A stretch of 64,000 nt of DNA from Thinopyrum elongatum (GCA_011799875.1 CM022302.1:178242942-178306941); one strand, 5' to 3'; shown: positions 31,015 through 43,410, counted from the first letter of the stretch. Notes: a model not told the origin generated them from the sequence alone. Translations and numbers: made by a program.

Positions 31015-33389
31015 ATGGACGGCGAGGCAGCCAACAAGCGGAGGCGGCTCAAGCCAAAACCACATCCGGTGAGCCTGGACTCCATCAGCAGCCTCCCCGA
31101 CGACATGCTGCTCGTCATCATCGGCCTCCTCCCCACCAAATCTGCCATGCGGACCACCCTGCTCTCCCGGTGGTGGTGCCCCCTCTGGTGCCGCGTCCCC
31201 CTCAACCTCACCATCGACAGCTGCCTCTGCGACAGGGATTGCAAACGCATGGACGCAGTCTCCAAGATCCTTTCATCGCACCCTGGGCCAGCCCGACGCC
31301 TTGACATCCGCATGTTCAGTACCAACTGCAAGGTCGAAGCCAAGTTCGACGAGTGGTTCTTATCCCCCGCCCTAGATCAGCTCGAGGAGCTCAGCTTTGA
31401 AGCTGGACGATGTCGCTCTTTACCGCCGTCCACGCTCCGCCTCATGCCAACGCTGCACCGCGCTAGCTTCAGCTCCTGCTATTTTCCCCAGATTTATGCC
31501 GCGCCCGCCCTTCTTCTCCATCAACTCAAGCAGCTCGACCTCTTCGATGTTGGCATCTCGAAGAAGGCTATGGAGCACCTGCTCCGCAGCTGTTCTGCGC
31601 TCGAGTACCTTCGTCTTCGGCAGATCCACGGGTTCATTAGCCTTCACATTGCCTCGATGAATCTTCGATGGATTTATATGTCTTGCTGGCCCCGCAACAA
31701 GACATCAATTGGGAAGAGATCACTCCAGCTATTCCACGTTATGGTCATTGAGAATGCGCCTATCCTTGAGAGATTGGTTGTATCTAATATAGAAGGTCCA
31801 ACAAAAATCAAGGTCATGTACGCGCCAAAATTGACAGCGTTGGTGTACTCGTCTGCCAAATTCTCCGAACTCTTTATTGGATCCGTAATTGTTCAGGTAC
31901 AACACTCATCTTATTCTCCGTCTTCTTGAAATTCACATTTTTAGATTCCTTCTTGATGTATTTACGATTGTCATCCAGAAAATGATTCCCACAAGCTTGA
32001 CCCAGTCTATGCGCACAGTGAAGATCTTGGCAATAAAATCTATCGGCCCCAATCTGGATCAAGTTGTTGGATTCCTTACATTCTTTCCGTGCACGGAGAA
32101 GCTACCCAAATTACGATGACAAATGTAGTGTTCAAAACTGCATCTACGCACGCACCGAAAAAATGTTTTAGTATTTTTTTCTCACGTGATCACCTGCATC
32201 ATTTTTTGTTGTACTACTAGTAGCCTAGGCTAGTCATAGTGGCAAGTAACTTAGACTAGTAACTCTATGGTTAGCCTAAGAGCAAGTACTACCTCCGTCC
32301 TGGTTTACTCTTCGTATTTTGTAGTATTAAAATTTGACCATAGATTTAACTGACAAAATGTTAATGCATGTCACCAAAAATTATATCGTTGGATTCGTAT
32401 TTGAATATAATTTCAAATGCTATAATTTTTGGTGACATGCATTGGCATTTTCTTAGGTAAATCTATGGTCAAAATTTTACACTAAATACGAGGTAGTACA
32501 AAAGTGGGCTATAACGGCCCTCCACTATGTAGGCCAAAACACGTGCCAAATTCACTTCTGATGCATTTCGCATCGATGCCCCTCCATTGCTCACCTGGTG
32601 CCCCAATCTGGATCACCTACTTTGGGAGAGGGAGAGGCTGGTGTCGTTGGTTTGATTGATTTGTTTATACATGTGGGTCTGTGTGCAGAGCGGTGCCAAC
32701 TCTCTCACATCGCTAGAGCGGTGCCAAAATCTTTTGATTTGACATCGATGCGTATTATGTGGCATACTTTTGAGAAATATGGCATCGGCCACATAGTGGA
32801 AGGCAACAAATTCCCAAGCTCTTCACGTGCTCCTAGGTAAATGCTAGGAAATAGAAAGAGAGAGAGAGAGAGAGTGAAAAAATATCACTAGCCTTAGAGC
32901 CAACCCTATAGCCAACCCTATCATATGAGCGAATGATATTGGTACCTCTTGATGACACAGCAATCTTATACAGCCAGCTGCTCTCATATCTTATCTTCTT
33001 TTGTAGATAAAAAAGACCTAAAAGTGAAAAATGTGTTGCACTATAACAATCTCATCGAATGCCTTGATCTCCATCTTACAGAAATTGATTTGATCGACTA
33101 CCGAGGCAGCACATCTGAGATTAAATTGGCCAGGTTCTTTGTTCTGGAGGCAAGTGTGCTCAAGGTAACGAGGTTTGGCGTTCTTTGGCGCAACAATGAA
33201 TGGCGTGCTGATCACCACAAGCGTCTAAGCCTAAATGACAAAGTCTCCGCAGAAACTGAATTTGTTTTTGAAACATCAAGTCGCCAGAGACTCAAAAATT
33301 TATTTCTCATTAGTGACTTGTCAGGGCGGTGGATTTTAGTTTGTACGATAATGCTGCATCCACCTAAAGTAACGAAAGTTCTTACGTAA
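31015..33389 (+). pseudogene. F-box/LRR protein with FBD domain, probably disrupted
   Basis: Plant F-box proteins of this type recruit substrates to SCF ubiquitin ligases. Exon 1 (31,015-31,896) has a basic start, then the F-box at about residues 22-60 (ISSLPDDMLLVIIGLLPTK, LLSRWW), then leucine-rich stretches (LEELSFEAG, LKQLDLFDVG, LEYLRLRQI). The donor CAG|GTACAA at 31,897 and the acceptor at 31,978 (CATCCAG) join it in frame to KMIPTSLTQSM. That exon meets a TGA at 32,117 just after FFPCTEKL; a small deletion there fits, since the shifted frame reads IQITMTN. After a MITE-filled gap the C-terminal FBD-type sequence continues at 33,007-33,389 (LARFFVLEASVLKVTRFGV). The start follows good F-box spacing. 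Whether a shortened protein is made is unknown. Confidence 0.8.
32219..32505. mobile_element. MITE remnant plus Stowaway-type MITE inside the F-box gene
   Basis: A remnant of the GACTAGT-ended MITE family (about 32,230-32,285) is followed by a foldback element at about 32,290-32,500. The foldback arms read TTTGACCATAGATTTAACT and AAATCTATGGTCAAAATTTT, with GCATGTCACCAAAAATTATA mirrored by its complement. The same family occurs at 35,189-35,412. Confidence 0.75.
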
Positions 33390-33568
33390 ACTTCCTAATA
33401 ATTCCCTCTTCGTAGGTACAGCATTACTCCTAGCATTTGTAATATCAGTTTAAAACTTGTAATATTAAGACTATCCAGCACGAGGTACTATGTTACGATA
33501 AATGTTCGCGTGCATAGGTGCGGTAATGATATACCCATTACTCGAGTACAATATTTATTATTACCAGC

Positions 33569-34403
33569 AAGAGGCCCATGCGTTGCACGGAACATCAAGA
33601 TGCATTTATATGAGTTGTTTATCTTGTGGGAGACAAAGATGAACGAGGGAAGGCCTTATCTGCAAATGTGGAGAGGGGTGCGGGTATCTATTTGCAAAAT
33701 TGCCATAGTTTGCTTTCTATCCGTCAGATATAGATCAGACGGTCTATATTGCAGGATGGCAGGCACACCATCATCACCAACTCGGTTTTTTTTATAAGAG
33801 TTTCTCTATTTCTCTAAACTACTGCTATAAAAACCTGAGGGCTCCTTTGATTCAAGGGAATTCTATAGGATTTTTGGAGGATTGAAATCCTTTGAAATTT
33901 TTCCTACGTTTGTCCTTTGATTCATAGGATTGAATCCCATAGGAATTTTTCCAATTGAATCTTTTGTACTACATTTCATAGGAAATCTAATATCCACTCT
34001 AACCTCTTTTTACAATTCCTTAGCTTTTCCCGTGAAATCAAACGCTCCATGCTAATCCTATAGGATTCAAGTGGGCATGACACTCCAATCCTATACTTTT
34101 CCTATTCCTGCATTTTCAAAATCCTGCGAATCAAAGAGGTCCTGAGTTGGTGATGATGGTGTGCCTGCCATCTTTCACCAATAGCCGTCGGATCTAGATC
34201 TGACACATATGAAGCAAACTGTTGCAGTTTTGCAAAAAGATGCCCGCACTTGTTCCCTATTTACAAACAACTCCTTGTCTCTCACAATCAGCCTTATCTC
34301 TTCCCCAGCACATCTAGAAGTCCATGGAACAATCTGGTGCGATGGCTGCTGCCGGCGCCGTCTACCCCCAATCTTGGTATTCCGTGCAATGCACGGGCAT
34401 CTT
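33569..34403. mobile_element. Foldback element with a Tourist-like MITE nested in its centre
   Basis: Outer ends AAGAGGCCCATGCGTTGCAC (33,569) and GTGCAATGCACGGGCATCTT (34,384-34,403) are inverted copies. An inner 26-bp pair, 33,758-33,783 and 34,144-34,169, is a perfect inverted repeat around the nested MITE. No ORF. GCCCGTGCNTTGCAC-type ends are widespread in grasses. Confidence 0.7.
33839..34142. mobile_element. Tourist/Harbinger-like MITE
   Basis: About 304 bp with ends GGGCTCCTTTGATTC and GAATCAAAGAGGTCC, flanked by TGA on both sides (33,836-33,838 and 34,143-34,145). It is rich in CCTATAGGATT palindromes, as is usual for this group. It sits in the loop of the foldback element. Confidence 0.8.
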
Positions 34404-35188
34404 ACTCATATAAGAAAAGAGTAGAGATACTCGTGGCAACGCATGAGAAATTATGTCGAACATGGCTAGTTGTAAGAAGGCTAGCTCTACAGCCATGATG
34501 ATAGTGACTGCACACGGTGAGGCTGACTTTGGTAAGCCGAACACGGCGCCTACACTCAGGTGTCATCTCCAGCGCAGGGTCTTGTCACTTCACTGTGAGG
34601 AGCAGCACGTAATAATTTGACCAACGGGTAGTATAGTACTACTACATTGGTAGTACTACTACTAGTACTAGCACCACCGTCTGGATTTAGAACTACTACC
34701 ACCTCCGTCTGGATGTAGTATTTGACTAGCAATATCTAGTAATGCATGTCACAAAAAATATACTACTCCCTCTGTAAATAAATACATGGAGTATTGTTTT
34801 ATTCGGTTTCGAATGTAGTTCCCGATGATATTATACACTCTCCCTTCTGCTAGATGGCTCAAATCTGAAATCTCATCAATCATACTACTATTGTACTCAC
34901 CGAGCGGTCAGCTTGGTAAGCTACCAAAAAAAAATTGCAATCAAAGACTACTATTGTACTCCCTCCGTACTGGTGCATTAGTCACATTACGAAAACCAAA
35001 TAATCCCAAAACTTTTAGGCGCGGTGCATTAACTACCCACCTCGTTCCCTGTTTTTTGCCACGAAAAAAGAAATCACCCAATAGGAGACGTGGGGTGCGT
35101 ATGCACTCAATGACTTGAGACCACTTAGCACAACATGCAGTGCTCAATTCTCTTTATGCAATGACATTAATTACAAAATACTACTCCT
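34404..35188. other. Intergenic sequence with Stowaway fragments
   Basis: Contains partial CTCCCTCCGT ends near 34,735, 34,764 and 34,960 and a TAGTACTACTAC microsatellite near 34,640-34,680. No gene was seen. Confidence 0.45.
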
Positions 35189-35412
35189 ACCTCCATCCTG
35201 GTTTATTGGTCCCCTTAGTATTTTGTGCCAAATTTTGACCATAGATTTAACTAAAATAATAATACTACATGTCACCAAAAATTGTATCATTGGATTCGTA
35301 TTTGAACATAGTTTCCAATGATATTATTTTTGGTTACATGTATTAACATTTTATTAGTTAAATCAAAGGTCAAAACTTGGCGCAAACTGCATAGGGGACC
35401 AATAAACCAGTA
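35189..35412. mobile_element. Stowaway-type foldback MITE
   Basis: About 220 bp with long inverted arms: CTGGTTTATTGGTCCCCTTA at the left and AGGGGACCAATAAACCAG at the right, with TTGACCATAGATTTAACTAA inside the left arm. It ends about 130 bp before the TATA box of the next gene. Confidence 0.85.
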
Positions 35413-35541
35413 AACATCAAAGTTATCTCATTTTGCCCCAACTTGGTCTCGGTGAGATGACTATACTGCACCGGCACGGAGGGAGGGCCGAGGAGTAGAT
35501 GGCCAACACACACGTGAATGCAACGCAGTCTACACTTCTCA

Positions 35542-35547
35542 TATAAA
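35542..35547 (+). promoter_or_regulatory. TATA box of the 35.65-kb pseudogene
   Basis: CATATAAAGGC lies 112 bp before the ATG at 35,654, in ordinary plant core-promoter spacing with a C/A-rich leader between. Confidence 0.6.
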
Positions 35548-35653
35548 GGCTCCCCGCCAGCCCAATCTACGAAATCCTACGCACCTACGCACCCTAACCA
35601 AGGGCAAGAGTGATCACTCCAATCACAAGATCAGTTGACTAGAAGCTAGACCC

Positions 35654-36222
35654 ATGGAGGTGATGAGCGCGAGCATCAGCCGGCTGTGCCAGATGGTCCA
35701 CGACGCCGGCCTGCGGCCCGGCACCGAGGAATGTCTCCAGGTCGTGCTTGAGGCCGCCAGGGCGAGAGGCCTCTTGGACGACAGCTTCGTCTCCTTATTC
35801 GATGAGGTCCTCGTCGGCTTCCTCGACAAGTTCACTATCGTCAAGAAGCTGATGGACGACCTTGACGTACGCCTCTAGCCCATGCGCCCAGGCTCTATGA
35901 TGCCCGCCACCCTCAATGGCCTCTATGGTGACAACCTCTTTGACGCATTGGTGGCCCTGCGACTGCCCGCCATCGCGCCGGAGAATGTCACCTCGAGGCC
36001 GCGCTCGCCACGCAGCGCCTCGCGCAGCAAGACACCATCGACATAATCACCCACGTCTACACGCAAATCGTCCACAAGGACTACTACGTGCAAGAGGAGG
36101 ACGATAGGACGTTGGCCTTCTTGGACCGCAGGGCAACCTTGGACGGCATTGTTCAGAAGCACGTTGAGCTCGCTGCCAACACCGCTGCTCCTCACACGTC
36201 GGTTGGTGACCCGGGTAACTAG
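35654..36222 (+). pseudogene. Small helical protein gene of unknown family, broken
   Basis: The family was not recognised. From the ATG at 35,654 the frame encodes MEVMSASISRLCQMVHDAG, then LLDDSFVSLFDEVLVGFL. It meets a TAG at 35,876 (probably CAG before) and continues in frame to PAIAPENVT near 35,990. A single-base loss there shifts the frame; the next frame runs LEAALATQRLAQQDTIDIIT to a stop at 36,220-36,222. Repaired length would be about 188 residues, mostly helical, without signal peptide or membrane segment. The TATA box upstream and the coherent frames argue for a real former gene. Two lesions make a full product unlikely. Confidence 0.7.
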
Positions 36223-37641
36223 AACGTGAGGATGTCATTGATGGATCCATATGTATCTTTATCTTTCCGTCAATTCCATGTAGTAGTATATTGTACTAGT
36301 AATTATCTTACCTTTCGCATCAACTTCATAATTTTCGTACGTACTCCATGCATGAACCGTGCCAGAACCAAACTTCTCATTACTCTAGGGAAAATCGTTA
36401 TTTCTATCTATCGGTCGCGCCATGGAGCAGAACCAAATTTTACAAGTTACAAGTTCAAAAGGAAAAGCCTGCCGTGATCGCATCGCACCCCCACACGGTT
36501 GGTCCGGCATGCCGCTCAAGGGGGAATGCGTGTTGTGTTGCATTTTCACTTACAAGTGGGACCGCAGTTGAGCAAACCAACTATCGGCAAACCCCCACCC
36601 CGCCCACCGCGCAATGGCTGAGTTAGAGAAAACAGGAGGGAAAAGAGATAGCTGTAGCACAGACTCCAAGAAAATTGGTATCAGATGGGACTCGTGTGGG
36701 TGGCATGTGCCGTACTGCTAGACGTGAATGCTAGTTATGGCCCATACCACCCCACTATATCGAGGTGCTGGTTAGATAGAGTGAACACATTATCTCCCCA
36801 GGAGTACGGTACACAACTAGTACTACTCACATTGTCGCAAAATTTCCTGGAGTCCGTGCTCAGCCCTCCTCTCTCTCTCTCTCTTCTCAACCAGCCAGCA
36901 GATGCGCAGAGTGTGCCCATCATCTGTTTGCTCACATGCGGTCCCACATCTCAGTGAAAACGCAAGACGACCCATTGAACCTGCACATCTTTCACCTCAA
37001 CGTGCTGGTGATGAAAAACAAATCCAATAAAGACCTTCGGTGGCCGCTTTTGGAGTTACTCAAGAGTAAGATTCTATTTATAGTTTAACCCAAGATGCAC
37101 ATCACGTGGCTTCAACTAGCACTCCATTTTCTTGCATGACACAACTTCGATGCTGGATGTCCCATGTGTCGGCAAAAGGAGGAAGAACTCGACCAAATCT
37201 TCTCCACATTTAGACCGGAGGAGTAGGAAATACAGCAAGCCCTGCGCCTACATCATACGTACAGTACAAGCCCACCTCACGCTATCACCATATTTCTCGG
37301 CCTCCATGCGACACCTAGCTCTAGTTGATGGTATACTACTACTAGGACTAACTATTGTACTAGCATACTATTAGGTTGGCTCTATGTGATGTGGCAACTT
37401 CATATAACCGGATGTTGGCTATGCTACTACGGTACTCACACTCCAAGAAGTGACTCAAAAACCATTCATAAATTGAGTTTATCACATGCATATGCAAATG
37501 TACCATTCATTACATACAACAAGTCATCAACACACAACGACAACGAGGATACATGTTGGATTATAGATTATTTCCAACAAAACATTCTAGTAAATGCTAA
37601 AGTTTTTATCACACAACAAATAACAAGCAATGAAATGAACT
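36223..37641. other. Intergenic sequence
   Basis: No gene or clear element was recognised. A CT microsatellite lies at 36,870-36,885. Several short ORFs lack domains. Confidence 0.4.
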
Positions 37642-39047
37642 TCAGCTCAACCAATCCTCGGCGTTGGAAATGCTTGCTTTGAACCATAAGTAAGCCTCTA
37701 GGAAGGACCAGCTATTGTCAATATCGAGACCAACACAGGACTCATCATCCAGGTTGAAGTGGCCTATATCAGGACGCATATTGTGATAGCCAGGGTAGGG
37801 AACCATAGCAATGTCCGATGTATAGATACAGTTGCTTCTCATAAATGGTAGTAATGTTGTGCCAACAGCAGCTAGATCGCCTTTCACCATCATTGGATAG
37901 TTTAGTCCAAGGAAGAGCGAGTTTTCTCCAAGACTATCAATATTGAACCAGGGAGAAGGTGCTAGCGCTAGCACACTAGTATCCATCCCAAATACCCTGC
38001 AACGGATGTTGGAATAGGTCCGGATAGTGCGACCATGGGAGACAACACCTGCTTCCTTAGTAACATCAGCAGTGCCCTGTATACAGACAAGAAGAGGTGA
38101 TCCATCAAAATAAGTTGCCAGCCGCCACTGAGTATGTAGGTCCTGCTTGTCCTCATGCTCGTGATCATCACCATCGTCATCTCCCCCTTGGTTATAAAAA
38201 ATTTCAAGTATAGGTGGTGGAATGTTCACAGGACCTTGGAAACACAAGAAGGTTAATTAGTACGGGGATACTAACTCGCATGCATGTGGATGAAACAATT
38301 CTAATTACGGTGGAAGACAAACGTACCGAAACCATAAGGATTCCATGCAAAAATAGTGCCACGAGTGGTGGCAACAAACACAAGACGCTCGTATTGAATT
38401 GCATCACAGTACTCATCCGTGTACAGAAATTAATTTTTGAGCAATATCCATCGAGGCGTGGAAGTAAGGATGGAAACAAGCTTGTCGAAGATAGCAACAA
38501 CATCATCGTTCGTGTAATCCCAAGAGCAGTTGGGAACTCGACAAATTGCTATCTTTCGTAGACGACAGTCACCATGATCGAATTTGAACGTACGTAGATC
38601 ATCTGTGTGCTCAACCTCAGGGCACTCTGAGATTTTTGGAAGTGGAACCCGCTGACGAGTGTACACATTCACAAGTTCCCACTCGCAGTTGTACCCAATA
38701 TAAACAACCCAATCTCCATTTGTGCCTGCCCAGGCCTTACCCTTAAGCGATGGCATCTTAACATCACACGTATCATTATCAAGCGGCATCAACTTGCACA
38801 AGGCGAGGCTTCCGTCGTCCGCGCGCCAGTGAGCAGGGTCATGGCGAAGAAGATAGGGGAGATCAAACCGCTCCTGGACCCTTGGGTTGTTTGTAATGAT
38901 GTTATTTGTTGAGTCAAGAATGGTCTTGAATGAACCTGCCATTCTAGCCGAGGTGATGACGTCGCACCGATCAATGAGTTCCTCCACCACGTCATCTTTC
39001 AGATTGGGGCAAGAATAACGGGGTCATTTCCGGCCTGTTCCCTCCAT
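37642..39047 (-). pseudogene. F-box/DUF295 (KIB1-type) protein, broken
   Basis: Plant proteins of this family pair an F-box with a beta-propeller-like DUF295 domain and probably work in SCF ubiquitin ligases. Two exons join in frame: exon 1 up to 38,327 (donor TTCG|GTACGT) and exon 2 from 38,234 (acceptor TCCAAG) to the stop at 37,642. The join restores WNPYGFGPVNIPPP. The F-box remnant is DDVVEELIDRCDVITSARM near 38,990. Family features are LPYLLRHDP, WVVYIGYNCEWELVNVYTRQ, then LATYFDGSPLLVC, and a C-terminal HFNLDDESCVGLDI stretch. Lesions are a frameshift or stop around 39,000-39,020, near the start, and a TAA at 38,430-38,432 just before LYTDEYCDAIQYERLVFVA. It is therefore a pseudogene or encodes only a fragment. 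Confidence 0.85.
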
Positions 39048-40499
39048 GGAGAAGACGATCGAACAATGGCAGAAGGAAGGGTGAAGGCAAATGGAGGGAG
39101 GAAGAGCGTGCGACAGTAGTTCCAAATCGAGAGGGAAAGGCGAAGAGGCGGTGGACGGTTACCACGGTACAGGATGAGGCGCCCCGGCCTACATAGACGT
39201 CCGTTCGGAAATTGTACAAAAGGACTCACTGTCGTCTCACTGACATGTTGGAACGGGACCACATGTCAACGAAACATGGTGTGTCATTTCTCGTGCAAAA
39301 TACGATCTGGCCGCGTTGGCCCGAGGTGCCGCATTATTTCTCGACTTTGTTATTTTAATGGCGTGCCATTCAGTTTTGAAGCACGACTAACTGGTACTAT
39401 ATCCAGAGAAAATATAAACTACTCTACCACTACTCCACCTCTAGTACTAGTATCAAAAAAGATATATAGGCTGGAGCTTCAGCACTTGCTTGCTAAGGGC
39501 TGCCCACTTGCTTCTCACACTATCACCCTCTCTCTAGACCTAAAAAAGATGGTGGTGCCCCTCTCTCTCCCTCCTCACCGGTGGTCACAGATCCGCCGCG
39601 GAAGAAAAGGATGTGCAGCGTTGACGCACTCGTCGTCGGCGAGCGAGGTCACGCACTGACGACAAGGCCATCCTCTCGGACCTAGCGCCCACACGGGATG
39701 GCCTCCGTCCCCAAGCTCGCTGCCGTAGTGTGTGCGGACGACGACGACCACGAGCGAAGCCACTTCCCGCCGACCCTTAGGTATGCTACCTCTTTTCGAA
39801 CCATACCCTTGTTCTATTGCCCCATCTGCCACGTCGCTGCATGTGGATCTTTTTCCACTCCACCATCTCCCCAATTTGCTATCCTCTGCTCTGCTGGTCA
39901 TGCAGACGAAAATCTTAATTTGCACTATTAAAGGAAACCCTAGTTCATGCAGACTAATCCATGTTTGGGTTGAATAAGGAAAGGAAGGGAGAAAGTACTG
40001 TCGAAGAGACTAGGCATCGAACCCGCATCTAGGTTGAAAAAGGGGAAATTAGTACCTAAGGAACGAGTCTCGTGTCTCTTGGTTGAACAAGGGTAGAAAG
40101 GCATGACAACGCAATAGAGAATGACCAGATCGATCGGTTTGTTATCCTCACATAGGAAAAAGGTGGCTAAAGAGAATAAAAATGGGACGTAATCCACATA
40201 TGCTGCCTGGATATTTGTTGCTCTGGGCAACCATCCCTCCCTCACCACTCTATGCGTCCGTGGAGGTACATCGTATGGTGCACCCATTGTCCGAATGGGC
40301 CTCCCATGCTCTTATTGCCACTTTTTTGTTGTTAGTATAACGCCAGTGGTAAAGTCAAGCAATGCTACTGCTAAAGTGATGCCACATTTAACTAATGCCG
40401 CACTCAGTCTAATGCCACCGATAAATTTAAGCAATGCCATTTAATGTCACTGGATTATTTCAGGGTTAGCTGTTGATTGTGGATGTATTAAAGATTTTT
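39048..40499. other. Intergenic sequence with short unassigned ORFs
   Basis: ORFs at 39,174-39,659 and 39,698-39,931 have no recognisable domain. The second is Arg/Pro/Ser-rich and might be a gene fragment. From 40,320 a degenerate AATGCCA-rich stretch begins (AAGCAATGC at 40,359 and 40,430). Confidence 0.35.
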
Positions 40500-42390
40500 C
40501 AGCTAAGGCATTCTAATGATGTTGCACAGCCAGTATACCAACGATGAAACTTGTTACTACCTTCAGATTTTTGCACTGTTAATGCTTATAGATTACATAC
40601 CTCACTTTCATGAGATAAGCCAATTTTTTTGTACAGTGTCACCAAAATGCCAAGGCGCTGATGTCATTTTATTTTGGTTAAACTGCACAAAAAATTATGA
40701 AGAGAAGAGGAAAGGTCAAGAGTGGGCACCTCCTCCTCCGGCTATTTTTTGGATTCGGTTGATCAAGTTTTTATGTTTAATCGATTATCAAGATTTGGAT
40801 AGCAATTTTTCAAGTCCCCTCGAGTTCGAAATGATATTTACCTTGAAGGTACATGGTTTGCTATTTTTTCTTATACTGTCATTAGTTAATAATACTAGTT
40901 ACCTTCAGACTTTTGTATTTGGTTTAATGCTGTTGCACAGCTAGTATACCAATGCTGAAACTTGTTACCTTTACATTTTGTATAGTTAATGCTTATAGAA
41001 ATCTTCCAGTGCTAGCTTATGGAAATCTGTTTAGTAAAACCATTGTACTATACCCCGTAATAAAAAAAACTACTCTACTATTGCACTAGCCACTAGATTA
41101 GTGTATATTTGTACTATTCGAATGGTGTTGCATTAGCGTATGGACATATATAAGGTGTGGTAAACTTTCCCAGATATGTTCTCAAGAAAACTACTACCTG
41201 TTTTTCTAAATACTAGACGTCTGGGTACTTTAAATTGAACTGCAAAAACGTCTTATATTAAGGAACAGAGGTTGTAGAGTTCACTCAAATTATGCCGGTA
41301 AAGCTAGTCACACCTTTGTTTAAATTAATGTTCATTATGTTATCGGAGGAGGTCTGTATGTTTGTCTCTAATGCCTGTCGATTACATACCTGACATCATG
41401 ATGTAATGGTAAGTCATTGCTTTTTGTACAGTGTCACTGAATTGTCAAGGTGGTGATGGCATTTTATTTTAGTTGAACTGCACAAAATATGCTTAAAAGA
41501 AGAGGAAAGGTCAGCAATGGCTCAATCTTTCAGAAAATACTATGTATGCCTTCCTGACATCAGCCGTTGTTGCCTTATTTATTCCTTCAAAAAGGTGGTT
41601 AGAAACAGTCTTGCTACCTTTTCCCATTAAGAAATTGGAATGCTTATATTTGTGAGTCTATGCTTCAACTAGTGCCACTTTTATAGTAATCACACTTTCA
41701 ATATCTGTGCAAACAGGGATGCTCAATTTTAGTGGAACTGCACAAAAAGTCCAAATGGTTCAACATTAGGAGCATGTTTTCTTCCAAACCGTTATATCCA
41801 ATTGGTGGCACTATGAGCTGTTCATTACGAAGGTACATGGTTTGCTACTATCTTGCTACTCTTTTCGTAGTGTCATTAGATAGTAATATTAGGGGTTTGC
41901 ATGTGAATTTATTGGCAGGGTGGACCTACATTGGAGGTGCAGGACATGATTCAATGATTGGATGCTCAATTTCGGTTGTATCGATTTCACCTCTTCCATC
42001 ACTGTGAACATGGATATCCTTGGTCTGATGAAGAATAGGCGCTATATTTTTGCTCTATACCAGCAAATCAATTCAGTACGAAATTGTCCAGGGCAAAACA
42101 TGACAGTATCAAATTGTCCAGTGCAAAACATGACAGATGCTAAGCGGAAACGACTAGAAGAGACGTGTTTAAATCGAAAATACAAGGTGGGGTATATGTT
42201 TACTAGCTGCTTGATATTTGTGCAGACAGATGTCTGCCCGTTGCTATTTGGCAAACAAACAAAGTGACCTCAATTTTGGTGGAACTGCACAACAGAATAG
42301 TATAGTCACTGCATGCAGTGCCATTTGAAAATAGACACAGAAAGATTGGATAGTCACTTCATGGACTGCACAAAAGTAGTACTATACTAT
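40500..42390 (+). repeat. Degenerate repeated segments with ACTGCACAAA core
   Basis: Related segments recur in one orientation. TTGGTTAAACTGCACAAAA lies near 40,675, TTAGTTGAACTGCACAAAA near 41,468, TTAGTGGAACTGCACAAAA near 41,728, TTGGTGGAACTGCACAACA near 42,273 and ATGGACTGCACAAAAG near 42,361. Two of them are followed by GAAGAGGAAAGGTCA and preceded by GTACAGTGTCAC. A 33-bp direct repeat (AAATTGTCCAGGGCAAAACA and AAATTGTCCAGTGCAAAACA) lies at 42,081-42,140. No intact gene. Confidence 0.6.
41192..41278. mobile_element. Degraded Stowaway-like MITE
   Basis: Ends CTACCTGTTTTTCTAAATA and AAGGAACAGAGGTTGTAG match the usual Stowaway inverted ends imperfectly; about 85 bp. Confidence 0.55.
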
Positions 42391-43410
42391 TTATTGGCCA
42401 ACACTAGATGCTTGATTGCTTTGGTCTGATCATACAATGGGCATCATTTTGCCTAAGTTAAAGTTTGTATTCTGAAAATAGTCTCGCCGTGTGATCGAGA
42501 GAAGACCAAATCATATTCCAGTGGATGTTCCTCCATCATGTGTGGTTAATTCTCAGGTTCCAGCTGTTGGTGAAACCACTTATGTTTACAAGAGGAATTG
42601 TAGACTTCACAAACAAATTTGTCTTTCACTCTGTACTAAATGTTGGCCCAGAGAAGCATCCATGTTAGTAGCAAGAACAGATATTTTTTCTAGATCTTTG
42701 CTTTTGGAGCTACATATTTGTATATGATCTGTGAATCATTGAGATGCATTAAAATGTTGATCTTATGTATGGTAATCGTACTAGTTGGTTGTGAATTTGG
42801 GCTACTAATGTGAACATATTACAATGCCAGGCTTGTGAGTCTCTTGTGAACATTTCGAACGGATCAGCTCTTAGTACTGTGCATAGCATGATCCTTATTT
42901 CTATGTGCTCAGTGTTTACAAGTTACTAGCAGTTCCTTATTTCTATTCACTCAGTGTTTACAAGTTACTGATCGATCACTAGCTAGCCTACTAATACACT
43001 CCTGGCAGTTTTAGTTGCGACGCAAGATCCGAAGGTGGCAGTTTTTTGAATAAAAATGCCTACCTCTAAAGAAACTGACATGCTGTTCTGAAGAAAATGC
43101 CATGCGAATCTGAAGAAACTGCCAGCAAAAACATTCGCAAATGCCTTATCTCCCAGCGAACATTCATTAGCTATTGCGATCCTACACGTACACTATCTGA
43201 CCGACTCGATCCTACGCGATTAACCAGCGGATCACGCACGTACCTCATCTGGATGAATCGAGCGCACTCATTTGACCGTCATGCCGACATGCGACCCAGC
43301 ACGGACAAGACGCGCCACTAACGGGACGGGACGGGACGGCACAGTCATAATTTCAGTTTTCCATGGCAAGCTAGCCTACTAAGCCATGCCTGCTTATGCA
43401 TTGAATTCCG
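42391..43410. other. Intergenic sequence upstream of the 43.4-kb ORF
   Basis: A GAAACTGCCA/GAAAATGCCA motif recurs near 43,070-43,130 and a GGGAC microsatellite lies at 43,323-43,338. No gene was recognised; no clear TATA box precedes 43,411. Confidence 0.4.

Noticed and set aside
39174..39659. A 161-codon ORF antisense to the start of the F-box/DUF295 pseudogene
   Set aside because: It overlaps the opposite-strand upstream region and has no recognised motif or promoter.
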